Source: Flavobacteriaceae bacterium PS02293
Lineage (GTDB): Bacteria > Bacteroidota > Bacteroidia > Flavobacteriales > Weeksellaceae
DNA: 64,000 bases
Direction of reading: 5' to 3'
NCBI GenBank assembly: GCA_029960045.1
Contig: JASCOV010000001.1
Location: 1 to 64,000, forward strand
Position numbers and translations under genes: made by a program. The notes under the pieces were generated by a model. The model was not told the origin of the DNA. It saw nothing but the letters and a program-made list of their open reading frames with translations, and searched no databases. Shown here one piece after another: positions 1-7,600 of this stretch. Within the stretch, counting starts at the first letter, position 1; each line of letters opens with the position of its first letter.

Positions 1-282
1 CTGGAGCGACTGGCGCAATTGGAGTCACAGGCCCTACTGGTCCAGTAGGATTACAGGGAGCAACTGGGGCAACTGGAGCTGACGGTATTCAAGGTTTCCG
101 AGGACCAACAGGTACTACAGGAGCAACGGGAATTGGTTTAACTGGAGCGACTGGCGCAATTGGAGTCACAGGCCCTACTGGTCCAGTAGGATTACAGGGA
201 GCAACTGGGGCAACTGGAGCTGACGGTATTCAAGGTTTCCGAGGGCCAACAGGTACTACAGGAGCAACGGGAATTGGTGTAA
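1..282 (+). repeat. 141-bp tandem repeat inside the collagen-like gene
   Basis: Positions 1-141 and 142-282 are two copies that differ at only two bases (A/G near 104/245 and T/G near 137/278). 141 nt encodes 47 residues, that is fifteen triplets plus the two-residue interruption. The array probably continues upstream of the window. After position 282 it degrades into 27-nt units encoding [13 protein letters not shown] nonapeptides. Confidence 0.9.
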
Positions 283-1028
283 CTGGAGCAACCGGAGCAC
301 AGGGATTCACAGGCCCAACTGGAGCGCAAGGGTTCACGGGTCCAACTGGAGCACAGGGAGTTACTGGTCCACAAGGAATAACGGGAGCAACAGGTTCAGT
401 AGGGGCAACCGGAGCACAAGGTAATGCAGGTGCAACAGGTGAGGGTTTTTCTAATGGTACAGGGGGTGGACAAATGTTTCTTACAATGTCTACAGCGCCG
501 TTTGCACCTGGAGTTCCTATGAGTATGAGTGGGGATGCTTCCATTAACTCGAACGGAGTTCTGTCAATTTCAAACTCAAAAATAACTACAGACAAGATCA
601 ATGACGGCGCTGTTACAGTCGCAAAATTATCAGCAACAGGAACCAAAGACTCTACAACCTATTTAAGAGGAGACGGTACTTGGGCGACACCATCATCATC
701 CGGTGGCGGAAACAGTCTTACAATGACTACTGTTAGTAGTGACAATACAACATTAACTAATAATAACCAGCTGGTTTACATTACAGGGAATTTTACAGTC
801 AAGTTGCCGGCAAGTCCAAGTATTGGATTGACGATTTACGTCTTTTCCGATAACAAGAACACCAGTATAGATCCTAACGGTAAAATGTTCCGTGCGAATG
901 CCAAGGATTATGGTATTTCAAAAATGTACGAGTTTGGTAAGGACGGCACTATTAGCTCTATTAGTAATACCACAGGAAATTCAGTAGGGGTAACATTAAT
1001 CTATAATGGAAAATGGTTTGTTTTCTAG
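1..1028 (+). CDS. Collagen-like repeat protein with tail-fibre-like C-terminus (5' truncated)
   Basis: The reading frame is open from the window edge (first full codon at position 3), so the N-terminus is missing. Roughly the first 145 residues are Gly-X-Y triplets rich in GAT, GPT and GAQ, as in bacterial collagen-like proteins. The remaining ~180 residues contain a [13 protein letters not shown] stretch, which is common at the C-termini of phage tail fibres and bacteroidetal surface proteins, and a Gly/Ser linker. The triplet pattern has a regular two-residue interruption (GI before GLT). Likely a trimeric surface or secreted fibre; the function is not known. A bidirectional terminator follows the stop. 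An overlapping proline-rich antisense frame is only the shadow of the repeats. Confidence 0.85.
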   Translation, partial: GATGAIGVTGPTGPVGLQGATGATGADGIQGFRGPTGTTGATGIGLTGATGAIGVTGPTGPVGLQGATGATGADGIQGFRGPTGTTGATGIGVTGATGAQGFTGPTGAQGFTGPTGAQGVTGPQGITGATGSVGATGAQGNAGATGEGFSNGTGGGQMFLTMSTAPFAPGVPMSMSGDASINSNGVLSISNSKITTDKINDGAVTVAKLSATGTKDSTTYLRGDGTWATPSSSGGGNSLTMTTVSSDNTTLTNNNQLVYITGNFTVKLPASPSIGLTIYVFSDNKNTSIDPNGKMFRANAKDYGISKMYEFGKDGTISSISNTTGNSVGVTLIYNGKWFVF

Positions 1029-1054
1029 TCATAAAAAGAAGGCAGTAGATAAAT

Positions 1055-1085
1055 AAAAAAGGTTAGCAATTTTGCTAACCTTTTG
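1055..1085. terminator. Bidirectional intrinsic terminator
   Basis: An 8-bp stem GGTTAGCA/TGCTAACC with a 4-nt loop is flanked by an A-run on the left and T-rich sequence on the right. It serves the collagen-like gene (+) and the convergent tex gene (-). Confidence 0.8.
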
Positions 1086-1103
1086 TTTAATATCAAAACT
1101 TCT

Positions 1104-3227
1104 CTATAGTATCATCGTCAGCTGAATCCTTTTCCTCGCCTCATCTACTTCAACAACTTTTACCTGAACGTGCTGATGTAATTTCACAACTTCATTCACA
1201 TCCGATATAAAACCTTCTTTAAGTTGTGAAATATGAACCAATCCACTTTCTTTAATTCCCAAATCTACAAAGCATCCAAAAGCTGTAATGTTGTTTACAA
1301 TGCCGGGAAGAATCATTCCTAGGTTGAGGTTCTTAATGCTTTTCACGTTTGGGTCAAACTCAAAGACTTTGGCTGCTTTTCTTGGATCCAGTCCTGGTTT
1401 TTCCAGTTCTTTTAAGATGTCTTTAATCCCCAGAATTCCGATTTCTGCAGTGATGTACTTTTCAGGATTAATCAATGAGATTTTTTCTTTGTTTGAAATT
1501 AATTCCTCTGTTTTAATTCCAAGATCCTTTGCCATTTTTTCAATCGTTTTGTAAGCTTCCGGATGTACTGCCGAATTATCCAAAGGATTTTTAGCATTTT
1601 TAATTCTTACAAAAGCAGCTGCCTGCTGATAAGCTTTTTCGCCAAGTCGAGGCACTTTTTTAAGTTCTTTTCTTTCTGTGAATGCGCCGTTTTCTGTTCG
1701 GTAATTCACGATATTCTCCGCCATTTTTTCTCCGATTCCGGAAACGTAGCTTAACAGAGATTTGCTGGCTGTATTTAGATTAATACCAACTGAATTCACA
1801 GAGCGGATCACGGTGTTGTCCAGTTCTTCTTTTAGTTTGGTTTGATCCACATCGTGCTGATATTGCCCTACGCCAATAGATTTTGCATCAATCTTTACGA
1901 GTTCTGCCAAAGGATCTGCTAAACGCCTTCCGATGGAAACTGCACCACGAACTGTAACGTCATAATTCGGGAACTCGTCTCTGGCGATTTTGCTTGCTGA
2001 ATAGATGGATGCTCCGGCTTCTGAAACTACAAAAACCTGAATCGGTTTATCGAATGCTATTTTCTTAATAAAGAATTCAGTTTCTCGTCCGGCTGTTCCG
2101 TTCCCGATTGAAATTGCCTGGATGTTGTAGGCATTTACCATTGATCGGATTTTCTTCATCGCCATTCCGGTTTCATTTTGTGGGGCGTGAGGATAGATGG
2201 TTTCGTTGTTGAGTAGATCGCCTTTTTCGTCCAGACAAACCACTTTACAGCCAGTTCTGAATCCTGGATCAATAGCTAAAATTCTTTTTTCTCCTAAAGG
2301 CGATGCTAATAAAAGTTGCTGCAAGTTCTCCGAGAAAACTTCAATGGCTTTGATGTCTGCTTTTTCTTTGGCTTCCTGCAAAGCTTCATTAGAGATGGCT
2401 GGTTCCAGCAGGCGTTTATAGGAATCAGCTATGGCGAGTTCTATTTGTTTTGTTGTAGAATTATTACTTTTGATCACGGCGTTTTCCATCAGGTCAAGCG
2501 CTTCTTCTTTATCGATATCGACGGAAGTTTTCACAAAACCTTCATTCTCTGCACGCAGCATTGCCAGTAATCTGTGACTTGGAATTCTGTTCAGTGCTTC
2601 CTGCCATTCAAAATATTGAGAGAATTTTTGAGCGGCTTCATCTTCTTTTTTCGCTTTTACAACTTTGGAAGTGATAATTGCTTTTCTTTGGAAAAGTCTT
2701 CGCAGATTTTTACGGATATACAGATTTTCATTGATCCATTCTGCCATGATGTCTCTTGCGCCTTGCAAAGCTTCCGCTTCATCCACCACATCTTTGTTGA
2801 GGTATTTGGAAGCCAGATATTCTACATCATCAGCGCGTTGGCTCATAATAATCTTTGCTAATGGTTCAAGGCCTTTTTCTCTCGCTGTGTCGGCTTTGGT
2901 TTTCTTGCGTTTTTTATAAGGCAGATAGAGATCTTCCAGCTCCTGAAGATCAAAACTCTGTTCTATTTTTTGCTTAAGTTCAGGATTCAGAGTATTTTGT
3001 TCCTCAATGGATTTTAGGATGCTTTCTTTTCGTTTGGTAATCTCGTCAAACTGCTTATTTAGTTTGTAAATATTCTCAATGGCCACCTCATCAAGATTTC
3101 CTGTTCGATCTTTTCGGTAACGGGCAATGAACGGAATAGTACAGTCTTCCGAAAGAAGTTGAAGTGTACTGTCTATACTTTTAGAAGGAATATTGAGTTG
3201 TCTTTGGATAAATTCTGAAGAAGTCAT
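1104..3227 (-). CDS. tex: Tex-family S1 RNA-binding transcription accessory protein
   Basis: A 707-residue protein in the usual Tex size range. The order is an N-terminal Tex helical domain (IPFIARYRKDRTGNLDE near residue 35), a YqgF/RNase H-like domain (RILAIDPGFRTGCKVV near residue 315), helix-hairpin-helix segments (VSGIGEKMAENIVNYR near 485) and a C-terminal S1 domain (GMILPGIVNNITAFGCFVDL from about 635). Tex binds nucleic acid and influences transcription and RNA turnover in the cytoplasm. The frame stays open 15 codons further upstream, but the ATG at 3227 gives the normal Tex start (MTSSEFIQ). It is transcribed alone and is convergent with the collagen-like gene. Confidence 0.93.
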   Translation of the reverse strand: MTSSEFIQRQLNIPSKSIDSTLQLLSEDCTIPFIARYRKDRTGNLDEVAIENIYKLNKQFDEITKRKESILKSIEEQNTLNPELKQKIEQSFDLQELEDLYLPYKKRKKTKADTAREKGLEPLAKIIMSQRADDVEYLASKYLNKDVVDEAEALQGARDIMAEWINENLYIRKNLRRLFQRKAIITSKVVKAKKEDEAAQKFSQYFEWQEALNRIPSHRLLAMLRAENEGFVKTSVDIDKEEALDLMENAVIKSNNSTTKQIELAIADSYKRLLEPAISNEALQEAKEKADIKAIEVFSENLQQLLLASPLGEKRILAIDPGFRTGCKVVCLDEKGDLLNNETIYPHAPQNETGMAMKKIRSMVNAYNIQAISIGNGTAGRETEFFIKKIAFDKPIQVFVVSEAGASIYSASKIARDEFPNYDVTVRGAVSIGRRLADPLAELVKIDAKSIGVGQYQHDVDQTKLKEELDNTVIRSVNSVGINLNTASKSLLSYVSGIGEKMAENIVNYRTENGAFTERKELKKVPRLGEKAYQQAAAFVRIKNAKNPLDNSAVHPEAYKTIEKMAKDLGIKTEELISNKEKISLINPEKYITAEIGILGIKDILKELEKPGLDPRKAAKVFEFDPNVKSIKNLNLGMILPGIVNNITAFGCFVDLGIKESGLVHISQLKEGFISDVNEVVKLHQHVQVKVVEVDEARKRIQLTMIL

Positions 3228-3363
3228 TACTAAGTTTTGAAAAGCGAAAATAGTGTTTTGTAATGAAAGCATAGAATTGCTGAAGCTCTAAATTTACAAA
3301 ACTGAAGTTCCAAAACATTTTCAGACACACTTTAGAATCACTCTTTAAGAAATGACAGTAGAA

Positions 3364-3480
3364 TTAATCATCATCAATTTTCTTTTCCTTCTTCAATAAA
3401 ACAATGAAAAGCATCGAAACTAAAAAGATGGGACCGAATAATTCTAATCCGAAATCCCCAAAAATTGCTAATACTAACAT
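3364..3480 (-). CDS. Small membrane peptide, 38 residues
   Basis: An ATG-to-TAA frame encoding 38 residues. About 29 hydrophobic residues (from MLVLAIFGDFG to SMLFIVLL) are followed by a charged tail, KKEKKIDDD, so it looks like a single-span membrane peptide with a cytoplasmic tail. It lies in the 345-bp gap between tex and the plug-domain gene, and nothing else in the gap competes with it. I recognise no family. Support is only composition and position. Confidence 0.45.
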   Translation of the reverse strand: MLVLAIFGDFGLELFGPIFLVSMLFIVLLKKEKKIDDD

Positions 3481-3572
3481 AGTCGATTATTTAAACCAAA
3501 GCTAAAATGATTTTACCATTCTACTTTAAGTATAAATACGGATTTTATAAATCTATGTTAATTTTTAAGGTG

Positions 3573-5954
3573 TTAAGGTAGTTTTTCATCATAGTAAGTC
3601 GGCAGTCCATTCTCTTCATCCAGTCCGATGATGATGATTCGGTATTGCTTTGCCGTGTCATTATTATAGAATTCTACTCTAGCTGACTGGTTTGTTTGAG
3701 CTTTCAATTTTGGATTCCAATACAGATTGCTACGATTGTCATTAATGCTGTTTTTCCGAGAAATATTGGTGTAATTTACATTTTTGAAGATATCCTGTTT
3801 ATCATAACCATTTAGTGTGAAGAATTTAAGTCCTGTTAATGATTTGGGATCCTGCTTAGAAGCTGTATTTCCGTTTCGAGTATAGACGAGAATGGCACCG
3901 TTGGAATTGCCAAATCCACCAAAGAAATCATCCCTCACGACTTTTATCATGGCGATATTAGCCACATTGAGGCCTCTTAGAATTTCCAGATCTGTTTTGT
4001 TTTCATCCAGATACACATCCACTTTTTTGTTACGGATGAAGGCATCTATATCGGCGCCGTCTCTTTTGATCTGCAGTCCGGCAACTCTACCTTCCAGCCA
4101 AAGCAGGATGTCCGGTGAACCGGAAGAAAGTAGCTTGTCATTCACAAAATCAAAAATGGTTTCGGACGGACTTTGGAACATTGCGCTGCTTAGCTCGTTA
4201 TTCAGTTTTTCTGTAGGCGATTGTTTCTTGCCTTTGAGTTTCACTTCTTCGATGGCTGTTACGTTTTCGTTTGCTTTCTTATCAAATTTACTGCCCTCGA
4301 TCGCTTGTAAAGCTTCCAGTGAAAGTGCTTCATTGGGCATTCTTTTTACGAGACTGAAATCTGTTAAAGGCAATTCTTTTTTCAAAGGAACGAAAGCAAC
4401 TTTAGGAAGAATTATGACATCAGTATTATCTGCCTTTAATTGGTAATAGATTTTCTGAGGCTCATCAAAAGCCATATTTTTCAAATTAAGATCGCCATTG
4501 TTGTCTGTTGTGACAGCAGTCAGTTTGGAACCGGACTTTTCTCCATCAAACATCAGACTGACAGCCGCATTCTGTGCAGGCTTCCCATTAGTTATCATCC
4601 GGATGGTATAGGAGAGGTAAGATTCAGGCTTATTTTTGATGACAGGGAATTTTCCTGCAATGATGTCCTGCCAGTTGAACCGCGTCCATTGTTCTGAAAT
4701 TAATAAAGCGTCTAATGCATCGGTGTTTCTGTCGCTTGCAAAATATTGTGAAGGGTTGATGATCTTATCTGTGAAATCGCCTGTCAGCCAAAGTGAACTT
4801 AATAGATTATCGTTGTTCTTAAAAGTCGAAGCGTCATAAATTGCTACTGTGTAATGCGGAATACCGGCCTCTGATTTAATTTCAAAAGTGTTCAAACTTT
4901 TAGCCTGAGTACTGAAAGTCGAATTCTGAATTACAGGCTTCTGAACATTCAGTTGCTGTGGCTGTACGAAACATAACCTCTGCACCAGTACTTTCTCATT
5001 TTCGTCAAACAAAGTAAACTGCAGAATTCCATTAATTAACTGAGCTGTGGGAATAGAAAACGTTTCGCCCTGATTGTCCTTTTTGATGCGTGCTTTGTAA
5101 ACCAGCTTGTTGCCTATCGTTGCAATCAGTTTGTAGTAACCCGAATTATCGGTCAGGTTATTAGATTTCAAACTATAATCAATGCTATTTAGGTTACTTT
5201 TGATTTGGAGATTGATACCATTTTCTGCTACATCTGGCAGATTTGCTGTTTGTTTTTTGCCTTTGTCATCAGTGACTGTAACTTGGTATTTTTTACTTTT
5301 CTCAGGAGTAATGGAAAAGAGACCCACGTTCTGATCAAGTCCTTTGAAGTCTGTTAAATGCACATCGGGTTTTTCTTTATCAGCTATAAATCCGCTCCAA
5401 TTGGAAGGTGTATTTCCTTTTGATCGCACACGAACAGCTACTTTTGTATTAATACCAGCCACGAAACTGCCACTTTCCGGATAGGCAGAAACCGTCCAGT
5501 CAGATAAGGTATTCTGAACCAATTTCTCCGGTGAGTTTGGATTATAAACAGCAATCGGTTTTAAATACTGGAAATCCTCACTCAAGTTGGTCATCCAAGT
5601 GGTGTATGCTCTCAGGTAATAAGTGTTTTCTTTAAGATCTTCTGGAAGTGCAAAATTACCTTCTCCCTCACTGTTGTACAGCGGAATCAGTCTTTTATCG
5701 ATGAGTTTTTTGCTGCTGTCCAGAAGTTCCACAAAAAGTGTCGTGGAAAGCGTGGATCGGCTGTAGGCATCAAAAACAAATGCTTTGAACCAGATGTTAT
5801 CTCCAGCAGCATATTGATCTTTGTTGAGCAAAAGATAGACCTTCTCCTGTGGAAAATCCTGATCCAGCCGTTGAATTGCCTGTTCTGCCTTGTCCTGCGC
5901 AAAGCTTTGAACTGAGAATATCAGATACAAAAAAAATAAAATTCTATTAATCAT
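3573..5954 (-). CDS. Exported protein with MG2-like and TonB-plug-like domains
   Basis: 793 residues from the ATG at 5954; a TTG four codons upstream is less likely. A signal peptide (MINRILFFLYLIFSVQSFAQ) precedes a macroglobulin MG2-like domain (EKVYLLLNKDQYAAGDNIWFKAFVFD) and several beta-sandwich-like stretches. Near residues 610-700 is a TonB-receptor plug-like segment (VAGLQIKRDGADIDAFIR, then ILRGLNVANIAMIKVVRDD and GAILVYTR). No 22-strand barrel follows, so it is not a complete TonB-dependent receptor. It resembles bacteroidetal proteins annotated as plug-domain or carboxypeptidase-like. It probably acts at the periplasmic face of the outer membrane. Substrate unknown. Confidence 0.75.
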   Translation of the reverse strand: MINRILFFLYLIFSVQSFAQDKAEQAIQRLDQDFPQEKVYLLLNKDQYAAGDNIWFKAFVFDAYSRSTLSTTLFVELLDSSKKLIDKRLIPLYNSEGEGNFALPEDLKENTYYLRAYTTWMTNLSEDFQYLKPIAVYNPNSPEKLVQNTLSDWTVSAYPESGSFVAGINTKVAVRVRSKGNTPSNWSGFIADKEKPDVHLTDFKGLDQNVGLFSITPEKSKKYQVTVTDDKGKKQTANLPDVAENGINLQIKSNLNSIDYSLKSNNLTDNSGYYKLIATIGNKLVYKARIKKDNQGETFSIPTAQLINGILQFTLFDENEKVLVQRLCFVQPQQLNVQKPVIQNSTFSTQAKSLNTFEIKSEAGIPHYTVAIYDASTFKNNDNLLSSLWLTGDFTDKIINPSQYFASDRNTDALDALLISEQWTRFNWQDIIAGKFPVIKNKPESYLSYTIRMITNGKPAQNAAVSLMFDGEKSGSKLTAVTTDNNGDLNLKNMAFDEPQKIYYQLKADNTDVIILPKVAFVPLKKELPLTDFSLVKRMPNEALSLEALQAIEGSKFDKKANENVTAIEEVKLKGKKQSPTEKLNNELSSAMFQSPSETIFDFVNDKLLSSGSPDILLWLEGRVAGLQIKRDGADIDAFIRNKKVDVYLDENKTDLEILRGLNVANIAMIKVVRDDFFGGFGNSNGAILVYTRNGNTASKQDPKSLTGLKFFTLNGYDKQDIFKNVNYTNISRKNSINDNRSNLYWNPKLKAQTNQSARVEFYNNDTAKQYRIIIIGLDEENGLPTYYDEKLP

Positions 5955-6218
5955 AATGGGAGACAACTGAATTGATAAGATAAATCTACAAATGTTATCC
6001 CTTGAAAACGAAATGTTTGTCTAAGATTAACAGAAATTTATAACAGATTAAATGGGGCTTAAAATGTTCAAAAATTCATAAGTAATCCTATTATTTTAAA
6101 TATTTTTCAATAATATCATATTATAATTATTTAAGATTTAATGTGTTGATTATTTGTTAGTTACTGATGTTTTGGTGTTGAAATTTTTATTAATTTAATA
6201 CCATAAAAAACAACAATT

Positions 6219-6485
6219 ATGAAAAACAAAAACAATTTTCAACTGGAACATCTAATGGTTATTTTGATTGATATGTTCACAGAAATCCGTGACCTGCTAA
6301 AAAACCGTTCGTCTACTCCCCAAGCCTCTAATGAAACCGACTATCGGGATGCGGCAGACACAAAACAAGAACTAAAGGTAAGTGACAGCACACTCTTTCG
6401 TTGGCGCAAAGAAGGCCTGATAGATTACAAAATAAAGAAAGGCAAGATTTATTATGACATCTTGTCTGTGCTGGGGAAGAAGTGA
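6219..6485 (+). CDS. Small helix-turn-helix (excisionase/MerR-like) protein
   Basis: 88 residues. The C-terminal half reads KQELKVSDSTLFRWRKEGLIDYKIKKGKIYY, the pattern of the winged-HTH domains (HTH_17 type) common on Bacteroidetes mobile elements. The N-terminus is helical (LEHLMVILIDMFTEIRDLL). The gene stands alone after an AT-rich 260-bp gap, and the first REP-like hairpin begins three bases after its stop. It could be a recombination directionality factor or a local regulator; no integrase or transposase is visible nearby. Function is inferred from the fold only. Confidence 0.75.
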   Translation: MKNKNNFQLEHLMVILIDMFTEIRDLLKNRSSTPQASNETDYRDAADTKQELKVSDSTLFRWRKEGLIDYKIKKGKIYYDILSVLGKK

Positions 6486-6487
6486 GT

Positions 6488-6688
6488 GTGGTTTCGGCTA
6501 CGCTCAACCACCAGAGAGAGTGCGCTCAACCACCGTAATAGATTTAGGAGAAATATTCTAATATGGAGACTGAGCGTAGCCGAAGTCCCGCTCAATCACC
6601 GCAATTGCTTCGCTCAACCACCAAAAAGAGAAAGTACAACCGCCGAATTATACTCACAGAAACGGTGACTGAGCGTAGCCGAAGTCAC
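6488..6688. repeat. REP-like hairpin cluster upstream of GIY-YIG gene (copies A-C)
   Basis: Three hairpins share a 12-nt core, TCGGCTACGCTC or its complement GAGCGTAGCCGA. A: 6488-6511, stem GTGGTT/AACCAC. B: 6568-6587, stem GACT/AGTC. C: 6665-6688, stem GTGACT/AGTCAC. A is inverted relative to B and C. Partial copies (GCTCAACCACC, CGCTCAATCACC) fill the spaces. The short frames that read through these repeats are not credible genes. Confidence 0.9.
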
Positions 6689-6718
6689 AATAATTAAATT
6701 AATATTAATACACAAATT

Positions 6719-7036
6719 ATGAAAGGCTGGATGTATATTCTACGATGCTCAGATGACAGCTATTATACTGGGAGTACCAATAATCTTGAGTTAAGACTTA
6801 CGCAACATCAGAAAGGAGAAGGCGCTAATCATACCAAAAAAAGACTTCCCGTGGAATTGATTTATTTTGAAGAATATGAAAGAATTGATCTTGCATTCTA
6901 CAGAGAAAAACAAGTGCAGGGCTGGAGCAGGAAAAAGAAAGAAGCCCTCATAAATGACTGGGAAGAAGAACTAAAAAAAGCAGCAGAATGTATGAATGAC
7001 AGCCATTGGAAGCTATATGATAAATCCGATGACTGA
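6719..7036 (+). CDS. Stand-alone GIY-YIG nuclease-domain protein
   Basis: 105 residues. The GIY-YIG core is WMYILRCSDDSYYTGST at residues 4-20, followed by LELRLTQHQKGEGANHTKKRLP and a later FYREKQVQGWSRKKKEALI segment carrying the expected Arg and Glu. Single-domain proteins of this UPF0213/YhbQ-like type are presumed endonucleases whose substrate is not established. The gene sits between two clusters of REP-like hairpins and has no other partner except the upstream HTH gene. The 3' neighbourhood is non-coding for more than 550 bp. An association with the repeats is inferred from position only. Confidence 0.88.
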   Translation: MKGWMYILRCSDDSYYTGSTNNLELRLTQHQKGEGANHTKKRLPVELIYFEEYERIDLAFYREKQVQGWSRKKKEALINDWEEELKKAAECMNDSHWKLYDKSDD

Positions 7037-7095
7037 GAATATTTATGATGATGACTAATTATATTTGAAACCTTGACTGATTGTATTCGGAACGT

Positions 7096-7373
7096 TGACT
7101 GAGCGTAGCCGAAGTCATAGTGATTGTGGTTTCGGCTACGCTCAACCACCAGAAAGAGTGTGCTCAACCACCGATAAGTTTACAAAGAACCACCATGATA
7201 GATTTAGGGAAAATATCCTAATAAGGAGACTGAGCGTAGCCGAAGTCCCACTCAACCACCGCAGAGAAATTCCTCAATCACAATAAATACTCTGCTAAAT
7301 CACTATCGCAAATTACACAACTATAAAACCATATTTCACAAATCTCCGGTGGCTTCGGCTACGCTCAGCCACC
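7096..7373. repeat. REP-like hairpin cluster downstream of GIY-YIG gene (copies D-G)
   Basis: Four more hairpins have the same 12-nt core. D: 7096-7117, stem TGACT/AGTCA. E: 7126-7149, stem GTGGTT/AACCAC. F: 7228-7247, stem GACT/AGTC. G: 7348-7373, stem GGTGGCT/AGCCACC. D and E form an inverted pair 8 nt apart, a REPIN-like arrangement. This cluster and the next two entries occupy most of the 564-bp gap before the DUF6266 gene; 7037-7095 and 7264-7347 show nothing recognisable. Confidence 0.9.
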
Positions 7374-7380
7374 AGATATT

Positions 7381-7477
7381 TCTTCGGATGATCTTCGGGT
7401 CTCCTTCGGATCGGCTTCGGAAAAAACATCTTTTTTCCGAAGAAGACCCGAAGAAAAAGGGTAGTTTATCCGAAGGA
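7381..7477. other. CTTCGG-rich nested inverted repeats
   Basis: A 12-bp perfect stem, CTTCGGAAAAAA (7415-7426) with TTTTTTCCGAAG (7431-7442), has the 4-nt loop CATC. It is enclosed by a 10-bp stem, CTTCGGGTCT (7393-7402) with AGACCCGAAG (7444-7453). A third 10-bp inverted repeat, TCCTTCGGAT (7402-7411) with ATCCGAAGGA (7468-7477), crosses the outer stem, so both cannot form in a simple nested fold. The segment lies 120 bp upstream of the DUF6266 start. It may be a structured leader RNA, a protein site or a decayed element. Confidence 0.7.
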
Positions 7478-7490
7478 ATATGAAATCATC

Positions 7491-7540
7491 CAGTCATTTT
7501 CTGTCAAGTCCAGTCAAAGTCGGTCAAAACCTGTCAGGGG
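7491..7540 (+). repeat. Five CNGTCA decamers with exact 10-bp period
   Basis: CAGTCA, CTGTCA, CAGTCA, CGGTCA and CTGTCA begin at 7491, 7501, 7511, 7521 and 7531. All five are on the same strand and face of the helix. The array ends 60 bp before the DUF6266 start codon, a reasonable place for an activator site. No cognate protein is identifiable. Confidence 0.75.
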
Positions 7541-7600
7541 TTTACGGGGTATGGTTTTGTGTTATAACTTCGTCTTACTAATCAACAAAAATTATTAATT

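Noticed and set aside
1..282. Tandem repeats considered as a CRISPR or minisatellite array
   Set aside because: The units are contiguous, have no spacers and keep a protein reading frame.
230..646. Proline-rich antisense frame across the collagen-like gene
   Set aside because: It is the complement of the Gly-X-Y repeats; the plus frame is a recognisable protein and continues past it.
6486..6668. Short plus-strand frame after the HTH gene (and a similar one at 7095-7286)
   Set aside because: Both are read-through of the REP-like hairpins, with repeated SVAEVPLNHR-type words and no independent support.
7491..7540. The decamer array as a second CRISPR or as a replication origin
   Set aside because: The period is only 10 bp, and there is no DnaA-box cluster or replication gene nearby.
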